From the NCBI GenBank assembly GCA_050251775.1, contig JBFWMD010000022.1:1-50635 (forward strand): DNA of 50,635 nucleotides, read 5' to 3'. This document shows positions 23,263-30,213 of this stretch, in pieces (positions within the stretch are counted from its first letter, which is position 1; every line of letters begins with the position of its first letter). The notes below the pieces were generated by a model. It was not told the origin of the DNA, did no database searches, and worked only from the letters and a program-made list of their open reading frames with translations. The translations under genes and the position numbers were made by a program. The DNA comes from Paucidesulfovibrio sp050251775 (GTDB lineage Bacteria; Desulfobacterota; Desulfovibrionia; Desulfovibrionales; Desulfovibrionaceae).

Positions 23263-23970
23263 TTACGCTTCCAGGAACTTGCGGACGGTGGTCACATCCG
23301 CCTTGAAACCGGGGCCCATGGTCGTGGCCACGGCAAGAGAGAGCATGTACGTGCCTTTGCTGGAGGAGGGCTTCACGCGGTTGACCGTCTCCAGCAGAGC
23401 CTTGAGGTTTTCGCAGAGTTTTTCCGCGCCAAAGGAGACTTTGCCGATGGGGGCGTGCAAGACGCCGGCCTTATCGACCTTGAACTCGACCTTACCGGCC
23501 TTGAGTTCCTTGACGGCCTTCCCGATGTCGAAGGTGACGGTTCCGAGCTTGGCGTTGGGCATCAGGCCACGGGGGCCGAGCACACGACCGATCTTACCGA
23601 CCTGGGCCATCATGTCCGGAGTGGCGACAGCCTTGTCGAAATCCAGCCAACCGCCCTGGATCTTTTCGATCAGGTCCTCGCCGCCGACCACGTCGGCGCC
23701 GGCTTCCTTGGCTTCGGATTCCTTGTCGCCCTTGCAGAAGGCCGCAACGCGCACGTCCTTGCCCAAACCATTGGGCAGGATCACGGCGCCACGCACCATC
23801 TGATCGGAATATTTGGGATCGACACCGAGGTTGATGGCCACATCCACGGTCTCATCAAAGGTGGCAAAGGAGGCTTCGACGGCCAACTTCACGCTTTCCT
23901 CGACGGACACGCGCTGGGTGAGGTCTTTTCCCTCGACGGCGCTTCTGAATTTCTTTCCGTGTTTCGGCAT
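23263..23970 (-). CDS. rplA: 50S ribosomal protein L1 (uL1)
   Basis: L1 forms the mobile stalk at the E site and represses the L11-L1 mRNA in E. coli. The frame opens at 23985 but the ATG at 23970 is preceded by GGAGAAG and gives MPKHGKKFRSAVEGKDL, the conserved start, and a 235-residue product of normal length. Signatures include DPKYSDQMVRGAVILPNGLGKDVRVAAF and MPNAKLGTVTFDIGKAVKELKAGKVEFKVDKAGVLHAPIG. Confidence 0.97.
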   Translation of the reverse strand: MPKHGKKFRSAVEGKDLTQRVSVEESVKLAVEASFATFDETVDVAINLGVDPKYSDQMVRGAVILPNGLGKDVRVAAFCKGDKESEAKEAGADVVGGEDLIEKIQGGWLDFDKAVATPDMMAQVGKIGRVLGPRGLMPNAKLGTVTFDIGKAVKELKAGKVEFKVDKAGVLHAPIGKVSFGAEKLCENLKALLETVNRVKPSSSKGTYMLSLAVATTMGPGFKADVTTVRKFLEA

Positions 23971-23985
23971 GGTTCGCTTCTCCAA

Positions 23986-24411
23986 CTAGCCTTTGACTTC
24001 AATGCCCATGCTGCGGGCCGTGCCTTCGATGCTGCGCATGGCGGCGTCGATGTCCGCGGCGTTCAGGTCGGGCATCTTCAGTTCGGCGATTTCCCGCACC
24101 TGGGCGCGGGTCACCTTGCCAACCTTGGTCTTGTTGGGCTCGCCGCTGCCCTTGTCGAGCTTCGCGGCCTTGACCAGCAACACCGCGGCGGGCGGGGTCT
24201 TGGTGATGAAGGAGAACGACCGGTCCGCGTAGACCTCGATGACCACGGGGATGATCATACCCTTCTGGTCCTGCGTCCTGGCGTTGAACGCCTTGCAGAA
24301 CTCCATGATGTTCACGCCGTGCTGACCAAGAGCCGGGCCCACGGGCGGCGACGGGTTGGCAGCGCCTGCGGCGATCTGCAGCTTAATTTTTCCGATGACT
24401 TTCTTGGCCAT
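23986..24411 (-). CDS. rplK: 50S ribosomal protein L11 (uL11)
   Basis: L11 forms the GTPase-associated centre with L10/L12 and is needed for RelA activation in the stringent response. The 141-residue product contains KLQIAAGAANPSPPVGPALGQHGVNIMEFCKAFNART (about residues 8-44), the thiostrepton-site N-terminal domain, and the C-terminal signature ARSMGIEVKG-type end preceded by ALRSIEGTARSMG-like sequence. It lies 15 bases before the rplA start. Confidence 0.97.
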   Translation of the reverse strand: MAKKVIGKIKLQIAAGAANPSPPVGPALGQHGVNIMEFCKAFNARTQDQKGMIIPVVIEVYADRSFSFITKTPPAAVLLVKAAKLDKGSGEPNKTKVGKVTRAQVREIAELKMPDLNAADIDAAMRSIEGTARSMGIEVKG

Positions 24412-24456
24412 TTTTCAATCCTTGCGGTGCCTTTTAGACGTAGGGATCGACCCGGA

Positions 24457-25020
24457 TCAGCCTTTGTCCACTTGGACGAAATCCAACTCGACAGGCGTCT
24501 GTCGACCGAAAATGGAGACACTGACCCGCAGCTTGCCCTTGTCGTAGTTGACGTCCTCCACCACTCCGTTGAATCCGGAGAAGGGGCCGTCGATGACCCG
24601 GACTTCGTCGCCTCGGCCGAAATTGAACTTGGGCCTCGGCTGCTCCTGGCGGCTCTCCATCATTTTCAGGATAGTCTGCGCCTCGCTGTCGCGCATGGGC
24701 GTAGGGCGGTTTTTGCCGCCGACGAACCCCGTAACCTTGGGAATGTCCTGAATCAGGTGCCAGGATTCGTCCGTCATGACCATTTTGATCATGACGTATC
24801 CGGGATAGAATTTGCGCGTGGTGGTCCGCTTCTCGCCCTTGACCATTTCAACGACCTTTTCAGTGGGCATGACCACTTCTTCGATCTGACCGTTGTCCTG
24901 GCCGGTACGCATCATTTCCTTGATCGTCTGCTCAACACGCTGCTCAAACCCGGAATAGGTGTGCAGTATGTACCAGCGTGCCCGCATCTTGGCGTCGCCT
25001 GTAAGCTCAAGTTCACTCAT
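24457..25020 (-). CDS. nusG: Transcription termination/antitermination factor NusG
   Basis: NusG binds RNA polymerase and couples it to Rho or, through S10, to the ribosome. The 187-residue product has an N-terminal NGN domain (MRARWYILHTYSGFEQRVEQTIKEMM, KFYPGYVMIKMVMTDESWHLIQDIPKVTGFVGG) and a C-terminal KOW domain (GDEVRVIDGPFSGFNGVVEDV, about residues 131-151). It is slightly shorter at the N-terminus than some relatives, but complete. It is located between secE and rplK as usual. Confidence 0.97.
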   Translation of the reverse strand: MSELELTGDAKMRARWYILHTYSGFEQRVEQTIKEMMRTGQDNGQIEEVVMPTEKVVEMVKGEKRTTTRKFYPGYVMIKMVMTDESWHLIQDIPKVTGFVGGKNRPTPMRDSEAQTILKMMESRQEQPRPKFNFGRGDEVRVIDGPFSGFNGVVEDVNYDKGKLRVSVSIFGRQTPVELDFVQVDKG

Positions 25021-25044
25021 AGTCCGAGTCCTTACGCGCCGCGG

Positions 25045-25302
25045 TTAGGACAGGATGACGCTGATGAGCTGGGACAGCCCCAGGTCGACAACCCCCAGAA
25101 ACAGGGCAACCACCACCGTGAAAACCACGACGGCGATGCTGGTGGCGACAGTTTCCTTCCGGCTGGGCCAGACGACTTTCTTGATCTCGACCTTGGACTC
25201 TTCGAAGAAGTCCCTCAGTTCCAAGATCTTGGCCCCCAGGCTCGCCCGGGAGACCTTCGGGGCCTGCTGACTGCCGGAGTCCTTGATTTTTCTTCTGGCC
25301 AT
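25045..25302 (-). CDS. secE: Preprotein translocase subunit SecE
   Basis: SecE clamps the two halves of SecY. This is the short, single-helix form: 85 residues with an amphipathic segment FFEESKVEIKKVVWPSRKET (about residues 32-51), including the family KVVWPSRKE motif, followed by one transmembrane helix (TSIAVVVFTVVVALFLGVVDLGLSQLI). E. coli SecE has two extra helices that are missing here. It follows the tRNA-Trp gene by about 20 bases and precedes nusG. Confidence 0.95.
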   Translation of the reverse strand: MARRKIKDSGSQQAPKVSRASLGAKILELRDFFEESKVEIKKVVWPSRKETVATSIAVVVFTVVVALFLGVVDLGLSQLISVILS

Positions 25303-25322
25303 TGGGACCGTCCTATAAAAGA

Positions 25323-25399
25323 TGGCAGGGGTGGAGGGATTCGAACCCCCAACTTCCGGTTTTGGAGACCGGCACTCTAGCCGTTAGAGTTACACCCCT
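25323..25399 (-). tRNA. tRNA-Trp (anticodon CCA)
   Basis: A full cloverleaf on the minus strand: acceptor AGGGGTG pairing perfectly with CACCCCT, discriminator G, and an encoded CCA. The anticodon loop is CTCCAAA within the stem CCGGT/ACCGG, giving anticodon CCA, tryptophan. T arm contains GGTTCGAATCC. It sits between rpmG and secE in the tuf-secE operon and is probably co-transcribed and cut out. Confidence 0.97.
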
Positions 25400-25409
25400 G
25401 CGTTCGAAA

Positions 25410-25559
25410 CTACTTGGATTCCTTGTGAACCGTGTGCTTCTTGTCCCAGGGACAATACTTGCTCACTTCCAGGCGTCCGGTAGTATTCTTCTTGTTCTTG
25501 GAGGTAGCGTAGTTCTTCCGCTTGCACTCCGTGCACTGCAACTGGATGTTGACGCGCAT
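25410..25559 (-). CDS. rpmG: 50S ribosomal protein L33 (bL33)
   Basis: A 49-codon gene read directly from the sequence. The product starts MRVNIQLQCTECKRKNYATS and ends KKHTVHKESK, the L33 pattern. It keeps the first CxxC (CTEC, residues 9-12) but the second pair is CPWD (residues 37-40), so one of the four zinc ligands of the C+ form is replaced by Asp. Aspartate can ligate zinc, or the site may be decaying. The gene lies three bases before the tuf stop region in transcription order (tuf, rpmG, tRNA-Trp, secE). Confidence 0.94.
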   Translation of the reverse strand: MRVNIQLQCTECKRKNYATSKNKKNTTGRLEVSKYCPWDKKHTVHKESK

Positions 25560-25562
25560 GTC

Positions 25563-26756
25563 TTACTCCACGATTTCGCTGACCGCGCCGGCGCCGACAG
25601 TGCGGCCGCCTTCACGGATGGCGAAGCGAAGGCCCAGCTCCATGGCGATGGGGGCGATCAGTTCAACGTTGAAGACCGCGTTGTCGCCGGGCATGACCAT
25701 TTCCACGCCCTCTTCCAGGGTCACCACGCCGGTAACGTCGGTGGTGCGGAAGTAGAACTGCGGACGGTAGCCGGAGAAGAACGGGGTGTGACGGCCGCCC
25801 TCATCCTTGGACAGGACGTAGACCTGCGCCTTGAACTTGGTGTGCGGGGTGATGGAACCCGGCTTGGCCAGAACCTGGCCGCGCTCGACTTCGTCGCGCT
25901 TCACGCCACGAACCAGAACGCCGACGTTGTCACCGGCCTGACCCTGGTCCAGGATCTTGCGGAACATTTCAACACCGGTGCAGGTGGTCTTGATGGTGTC
26001 CTTGATACCGATGATGGCGACTTCGTCGCCCACGGTGATCACGCCGCGGTCAACACGACCGGTCACGACGGTGCCGCGGCCGGAGATGGAGAACACGTCC
26101 TCGATGGGCATCAGGAAGGGCTTGTCGATGTCGCGGACAGGCTCGGGAATGTAGTTGTCGCAGGCTTCGAGCAGCTCGAAGATGGGCTTGGCGGCCGGAT
26201 CGTCGATGCTTTCGGCCTCAAGAGCCTTCAGAGCGGAGCCCTGGATGACGGGAATCTCGTCGCCGGGGAACTCGTACTTGGACAGCAGCTCGCGGATTTC
26301 GAGCTCGACCAGCTCCAGCAGTTCCTCGTCGTCGACCATGTCGCACTTGTTCATGAACACGACCATGGCGGGCACACCGACCTGACGGGCGAGCAGGATG
26401 TGCTCACGGGTCTGGGGCATGGGACCGTCGGTGGCGGCGCAGACCAGGATCGCGCCGTCCATCTGGGCGGCGCCAGTGATCATGTTCTTGATGTAGTCGG
26501 CGTGACCGGGGCAGTCCACGTGAGCGTAGTGACGCTTGTCGGTCTCGTACTCGACGTGGGCGGTGGCGATGGTGATGCCGCGCTCTTTCTCTTCGGGAGC
26601 CTTGTCGATTTCGTCGAAAGCGACGTATTCGCCCTTGCCGGCCATGGCGGCCAGCTTGGTGATGGCGGCGGTCAGAGTGGTTTTGCCGTGGTCGATGTGA
26701 CCGATGGTACCAATGTTGACATGCGGCTTGTTCCGCTCAAACTTGGCCTTACCCAT
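25563..26756 (-). CDS. tuf: Elongation factor Tu
   Basis: EF-Tu carries aminoacyl-tRNA to the ribosome as a GTP complex. The 397-residue product has GHIDHGKTTLTAAIT (G1, about residues 19-33), RGITIATAHVEYET (G2), DCPGHADYIKNMITGAAQMDGAILV (G3) and NKCDMVDD (G4), then domains II and III ending GGRTVGAGAVSEIVE. It reads as full length and canonical. The ATG is preceded by GGGGGA. The upstream 68 bases to tRNA-Thr are AT-rich and may hold a weak promoter in addition to the tRNA promoter. It is the only tuf copy in the window. Confidence 0.98.
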   Translation of the reverse strand: MGKAKFERNKPHVNIGTIGHIDHGKTTLTAAITKLAAMAGKGEYVAFDEIDKAPEEKERGITIATAHVEYETDKRHYAHVDCPGHADYIKNMITGAAQMDGAILVCAATDGPMPQTREHILLARQVGVPAMVVFMNKCDMVDDEELLELVELEIRELLSKYEFPGDEIPVIQGSALKALEAESIDDPAAKPIFELLEACDNYIPEPVRDIDKPFLMPIEDVFSISGRGTVVTGRVDRGVITVGDEVAIIGIKDTIKTTCTGVEMFRKILDQGQAGDNVGVLVRGVKRDEVERGQVLAKPGSITPHTKFKAQVYVLSKDEGGRHTPFFSGYRPQFYFRTTDVTGVVTLEEGVEMVMPGDNAVFNVELIAPIAMELGLRFAIREGGRTVGAGAVSEIVE

Positions 26757-26824
26757 GTTGGAATCCCCCTATAAAGTTCTGTTCAGCAATTTTAATGGTT
26801 AAATTCAATATCAAAAAATTACCG

Positions 26825-26900
26825 TGGAGCCCACGACCGGATTTGAACCGGTGACCTCATCCTTACCAAGGATGTGCTCTACCTACTGAGCTACGTGGGC
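26825..26900 (-). tRNA. tRNA-Thr (anticodon GGT)
   Basis: Acceptor GCCCACG pairs with CGTGGGC, followed by discriminator T and an encoded CCA. The anticodon loop TTGGTAA gives GGT (Thr). T arm has GGTTCAAATCC. Last of four tRNAs ahead of tuf in transcription order. Confidence 0.97.
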
Positions 26901-26941
26901 TTTGGCAATACTGAAAGGAGGTAAATCGGCTGGATAACGGC

Positions 26942-27018
26942 TGGAGCGGGAAACGGGACTCGAACCCGCAACCCTCAGCTTGGAAGGCTGATGCTCTAGC
27001 CAATTGAGCTATTCCCGC
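26942..27018 (-). tRNA. tRNA-Gly (anticodon TCC)
   Basis: Acceptor GCGGGAA pairs with TTCCCGC, with an encoded CCA. The anticodon stem TCAGC/GCTGA encloses CTTCCAA, giving TCC (Gly). T arm has GGTTCGAGTCC. Third gene of the cluster. Confidence 0.97.
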
Positions 27019-27073
27019 TCTTTATCCGTAGTCACCGGCGGATTACCGCCTCCTACAGCATTTCATTTCAACG

Positions 27074-27159
27074 TGGTGGTGGGGGGAGGATTTGAACCTC
27101 CGAAGGCGTTCGCCGACAGATTTACAGTCTGTTCCCTTTGGCCACTCGGGAACCCCACC
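27074..27159 (-). tRNA. tRNA-Tyr (anticodon GTA)
   Basis: A long (class II) tRNA of 86 bases: acceptor GGTGGGG/CCCCACC, discriminator A, encoded CCA, anticodon loop CTGTAAA giving GTA (Tyr), and an extended variable arm with the hairpin GGCG/CGCC. T arm has GGTTCAAATCC. Second gene of the cluster. Confidence 0.97.
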
Positions 27160-27172
27160 AAAATTCGCTGAC

Positions 27173-27248
27173 TGGAGCTGGCGATGGGACTTGAACCCGC
27201 AACCGGCTGATTACAAATCAGCTGCTCTACCAATTGAGCTACGCCAGC
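27173..27248 (-). tRNA. tRNA-Thr (anticodon TGT)
   Basis: Acceptor GCTGGCG pairs with CGCCAGC, followed by T and CCA. The anticodon stem GCTGA/TCAGC encloses TTTGTAA, giving TGT (Thr). First gene of the four-tRNA cluster; a promoter candidate lies about 100 bases upstream. Confidence 0.97.
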
Positions 27249-27353
27249 CAGCGTGAACGAGGGAAACTACTCGTCCTTTTTCAAAAACGCAAGGATTATT
27301 TCCACCATTCCCGAAGGAAGTTTCCTGCTCCCTGTGCGCTCTCGCGGCCCACG

Positions 27354-27382
27354 CTATTGCCAGTTCAAAATGCCTTTGTCCA
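27354..27382 (-). promoter_or_regulatory. Candidate promoter for the tRNA-tuf operon
   Basis: Minus strand TGGACA (27377-27382), 17-base spacer, CAATAG (27354-27359), then a GC-rich stretch GTGGGCCGCG of the sort seen in discriminators of stringently controlled promoters. The -10 is weak. Predicted start lies about 100 bases before the first tRNA. No other candidate in the 212-base divergent gap looked better. Confidence 0.35.
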
Positions 27383-27422
27383 GCACTTTTTTTCACGGCT
27401 GCGGAAAATCCCTTCCTAAGGT

Positions 27423-27451
27423 TTGACAGCGGCCCCTGCTGCGCATATTTC
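27423..27451 (+). promoter_or_regulatory. Promoter of dus, giving a nearly leaderless transcript
   Basis: A perfect TTGACA (27423-27428), exactly 17 bases, then TATTTC (27446-27451). The dus ATG is at 27461, nine bases past the -10, so the transcript would start at or within about three bases of the start codon. No ribosome-binding motif is visible before the ATG, which fits. Confidence 0.55.
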
Positions 27452-27460
27452 CAAACGGCC

Positions 27461-28465
27461 ATGAACACCCTCGACATCCGCCCGGACAAGCCCTGGCTGG
27501 CGCCCCTCGCGGGGTACAGCGACCTGCCCTTCCGCATGCTCTGCCGGGGCTACGGCGCGGCCGTGACCAATACGGAAATGGTCTCGGCCAAGGGCCTCTG
27601 CTATTTCAACCGGGGAACCACCGATCTGCTCCGCACCCACCCGGACGACGATCCGCTGGTGCTTCAGCTTTTCGGAGCCGAACCCGAATCCTATGAACGA
27701 GCCATGGACGAAAGCCTGGAAAAGGGCTTCCGGTTTTTCGACCTCAACGCGGGCTGCCCGGTGCGCAAGGTCGCCAAATCCGGCGCGGGCTCCCGGCTTC
27801 TGGCGGACCCTGACCGCCTCTGCCGCATCGCCGAGACCATGGTCCGTTGGGCCGGGCCGGGCCGGGTGGGCGTGAAAACCCGCCTGGGCTGGGAAAAGGG
27901 CGACGATGTGTTTATTGAGCTGGGCCGACGCCTGGAGGACCTCGGCGTGGCCTGGCTGACCCTGCACCCGCGCTACGGCAGGCAGCTCTTCAGCGGCAGC
28001 GCCGACTGGACGCGCCTTGCCGAGCTCAAGCGGGCCGTGTCCATCCCCGTGGTCGGCTCCGGCGACCTCTACACTGCGGAAGACGGCGTACGCTGTCTGC
28101 GCGAAACCGGCATCGACGCGATCATGTTTGCCCGGGGAGCCCTGTTCGACCCGGCCATTTTCGAGCGTTTCCATGCCCTGCTGCGCGGGGACCCGCCCCC
28201 GGCCCGCACGGGCGAGCATCTGGGCGAGATCGTCCAACGGCACATCCGTCTGACCCGGGATCTGGACGGCTCGGAACGCGCCTTTCGCAAGCTGCGCTCT
28301 TTCATCCCCCGCTACGCCAAGGGACTGCGGGACATCCGCTTTCTGCGCAGCGAGCTTGCCGCCTGCGAAACCTGGGAAGCCCTGGAACTGGCCGCCGCGC
28401 GCATCCGCGAGATGCTCCCCGCCGATCCCGGCCGCTTCGACCCTTCGGAGATCATTCCCTCATGA
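27461..28465 (+). CDS. dus: tRNA-dihydrouridine synthase
   Basis: Dus enzymes are FMN flavoproteins that reduce uridine in the D loop of tRNA to dihydrouridine. The 334-residue product has PWLAPLAGYSDLPFRMLCRGYGA (about residues 10-32), the segment LQLFGAEPESYERA, the catalytic-Cys motif DLNAGCPVRKVAKSGAGS (about 88-105; Cys in GCPV), KTRLGWEKGDD, LHPRYGRQLFSGSADW and IPVVGSGDLYTAEDG with DAIMFARGALFDP for FMN phosphate binding. Length fits the DusB-like group, but the subfamily is not certain. It is divergent from the tRNA genes and overlaps the next gene by ATGA. Confidence 0.93.
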   Translation: MNTLDIRPDKPWLAPLAGYSDLPFRMLCRGYGAAVTNTEMVSAKGLCYFNRGTTDLLRTHPDDDPLVLQLFGAEPESYERAMDESLEKGFRFFDLNAGCPVRKVAKSGAGSRLLADPDRLCRIAETMVRWAGPGRVGVKTRLGWEKGDDVFIELGRRLEDLGVAWLTLHPRYGRQLFSGSADWTRLAELKRAVSIPVVGSGDLYTAEDGVRCLRETGIDAIMFARGALFDPAIFERFHALLRGDPPPARTGEHLGEIVQRHIRLTRDLDGSERAFRKLRSFIPRYAKGLRDIRFLRSELAACETWEALELAAARIREMLPADPGRFDPSEIIPS

Positions 28466-28935
28466 ACGCTCCCCTGCTGCGCATCCGCACCGCGACCATC
28501 GCCGACGCCGACGAATTGCTGGCGTTGCAGAAGGCCGCCTTCCTGTCCGAGGCCATGCTTTACGGCATGGACGCGGTTCCGGCCATGCTCGAAAGCCTGG
28601 AGCAGATGCGCGAGGCCCTGCGCGGGCATCTCTTCCTCAAGGCCGTGGATGCCGGACGCATTGCCGGATCTGTCCGCGCCAACCTGGACAAGGGAACCTG
28701 CCACATCGGCAGGCTGGTGGTCTCCCCGGAGCGCCAGCGCCAGGGCATCGGCTCCCGGCTCATGGCCGCCATGGAGGCGCGCTTTCCCGACGCGGAACAC
28801 TACGAGATCTTCACCGGACACAAAAGCGAGGGCAATCTGCGCCTCTACCGCCGGCTGGGCTACGTGGAATATCTCACGCACCAGGTCCGGCCCGAACTGA
28901 CCCTGGTCTTCATGCGCAAGGACCGCCAAGGCTGA
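28462..28935 (+). CDS. GNAT-family N-acetyltransferase
   Basis: A 157-residue single-domain GNAT protein that would transfer an acetyl group from acetyl-CoA; substrate unknown. The start overlaps the dus stop (ATGA, 28462-28465). Visible motifs are the N-terminal IRTATIADADELLALQKAAF, the beta4 segment GRLVVSPERQRQGIGSRLMAAME (about residues 77-99) with the acetyl-CoA loop RQRQGIG, and the C-terminal LYRRLGYVE.. with NLRLYRRLGY. Its tight coupling to dus suggests co-expression, not a shared pathway. Confidence 0.9.
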   Translation: MNAPLLRIRTATIADADELLALQKAAFLSEAMLYGMDAVPAMLESLEQMREALRGHLFLKAVDAGRIAGSVRANLDKGTCHIGRLVVSPERQRQGIGSRLMAAMEARFPDAEHYEIFTGHKSEGNLRLYRRLGYVEYLTHQVRPELTLVFMRKDRQG

Positions 28936-28967
28936 GCGTCTTCCTCGGATGACCTCTCTTTTTTTTC

Positions 28968-28996
28968 TTTTTATGTTGATAATATCAACATAAAAA
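28968..28996. promoter_or_regulatory. Perfect palindrome, probable operator of the MarR-GNAT gene
   Basis: Arms TTTTTATGTTGAT and ATCAACATAAAAA (13 bases each, perfect) around a three-base centre AAT, ending 14 bases before the ATG of the MarR-type gene. GATAAT at 28978-28983 inside it is close to a -10 box, so a bound dimer would block the promoter. Autoregulation through such a palindrome is typical of MarR proteins; the binding itself is inference. The half site TTGAT resembles an FNR half site but the centre is three bases, not four. Confidence 0.7.
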
Positions 28997-29010
28997 ACTA
29001 TCAGAATCCC

Positions 29011-29952
29011 ATGAGCACACCACAGGACCCTTGCCGGGCCGCCCTCATCAAACGGTTTCGGCGCTTCAACCGCTTCTACACCAGGACCATCGGACTGTTG
29101 AACCGCAGGCTGAACAACGGCCCGCTGAACCTCGCCGAAGCCCGGACGTTGTTTGAAATCCGGCGCACACCCTGCATCAGCGCCGGGGTCCTCGCGGAAA
29201 TGCTCGACATGGACCGAGGCCAGCTCAGCCGGATTCTCTCCAAACTCCAGACCTCGGGCCTCATCGAGCGCGACTCCGCGCCCTCGGGACGAAAGGCGGT
29301 TCCTCTCCAGCCCACTCCCCAAGGCATCGCCCTGCTGGAAAATGTCGAAACCGCGGCCGACTCCCATGCCGCTGCCCTGCTCCGGCAACTGGACGCGGAA
29401 CAGGGCGAACGCCTTGGTTCGGCTCTGGAGGAGGTGGAACGCCTGCTGGCTGCGACGCCGCCCCCGGAGGACGGCTTTGCTTTGCGCCCCCCCCGCTCCG
29501 GAGACATGGCCTGGATCATGGAACGCCACGCCCGGCTCTATGGCCGCGAGCATGGTTTTGACGCGGATTTCGAACGCTATGTGCTGCTCGGTCTGGCCGC
29601 GTTCGCCCAGCTTCCGGACCCGCAACGGAGCGGCCTGTTCCTGGCGGAGAGCCAAGGCCGCCGCCTGGGGTCCGTGGGCATTGTGGAAGCCAGTGACAAC
29701 ATGGCCCAATTGCGCTGGCTTCTGGTCACCCCCGAGGCAAGAGGCAAAGGAGTCGGACGCGCCCTGGTGGCGCATGCCTGCGCGTTCGCCGCCGAGCAGG
29801 GCTATGCGGGCATTATCCTCTGGACGCTCTCTTCCCTGGCCCCGGCCCGGGCGCTTTACCAATCCCTCGGATTCAAACTGACCGAAAGCAGGCCCGGCAC
29901 GATGGGCGGCCGGGTCGTCACCGAGGAACGCTGGGAACACCGCCTGGCCTGA
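29011..29952 (+). CDS. MarR-type regulator fused to a GNAT acetyltransferase
   Basis: A 313-residue two-domain protein. Residues about 15-130 form a MarR winged helix: LNLAEARTLFEIRR, CISAGVLAEMLDMDRGQLSRILSKLQTSGLIERDSAPSGRK with the recognition helix and the beta-wing, then PTPQGIALLENVE. Residues about 158-313 form a GNAT domain: FALRPPRSGDMAWIMERHARLYGREHGFD, LRWLLVTPEARGKGVGRALVAHA (acetyl-CoA loop RGKGVG), and ALYQSLGFKLTES. This fusion occurs in many bacteria; its ligand is usually unknown. The preceding palindrome suggests it represses itself. Ribosome site is weak. Confidence 0.9.
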   Translation: MSTPQDPCRAALIKRFRRFNRFYTRTIGLLNRRLNNGPLNLAEARTLFEIRRTPCISAGVLAEMLDMDRGQLSRILSKLQTSGLIERDSAPSGRKAVPLQPTPQGIALLENVETAADSHAAALLRQLDAEQGERLGSALEEVERLLAATPPPEDGFALRPPRSGDMAWIMERHARLYGREHGFDADFERYVLLGLAAFAQLPDPQRSGLFLAESQGRRLGSVGIVEASDNMAQLRWLLVTPEARGKGVGRALVAHACAFAAEQGYAGIILWTLSSLAPARALYQSLGFKLTESRPGTMGGRVVTEERWEHRLA

Positions 29953-30032
29953 TCCGGGAAGCCTCTCCCGTGTTCCTGCCTTTCTCTTCCGCCCGGCATT
30001 GCGGTTGCCTCCACAATTCGCCGCCCACCTCG

Positions 30033-30061
30033 TTGACAAATATTCAATGATTGAATACTGA
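30033..30061 (+). promoter_or_regulatory. Promoter with an internal palindrome
   Basis: A perfect TTGACA (30033-30038) is followed by TATTCAA-TGA-TTGAATA (30041-30057), a perfect 7/3/7 palindrome occupying the promoter spacer, then a weak -10 (TACTGA, 30056-30061). Position between the -35 and -10 is where a repressor would act. The next gene starts at 30214, so the transcript would have a leader of about 145 bases in which I see no further structure. Which protein binds is unknown. Confidence 0.5.
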
Positions 30062-30213
30062 TCATCGTCACTCTATGCGATGCAAAGGCAAGTGTTGTAC
30101 GGCTTGGAAGAACGCGGCAACGCACGATGCCTGGTAGGTATCTCTGAGAGGCGTCCCTTCTTCCGCCATTGGATGCCGGAGTGTCGATCAGCAACACCAG
30201 AGGAAGAGACGAC

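Noticed and set aside
28978..28986. FNR-type site in the MarR-GNAT palindrome (TTGAT...ATCAA)
   Set aside because: The centre has three bases and FNR sites need four; the longer 13-base arms fit a MarR dimer better.
28312..30039. 575-codon minus-strand frame across the GNAT and MarR genes, and similar frames at 37500-39704 and 40261-42165
   Set aside because: They overlap recognisable genes on the other strand entirely, have odd composition and no ribosome site.
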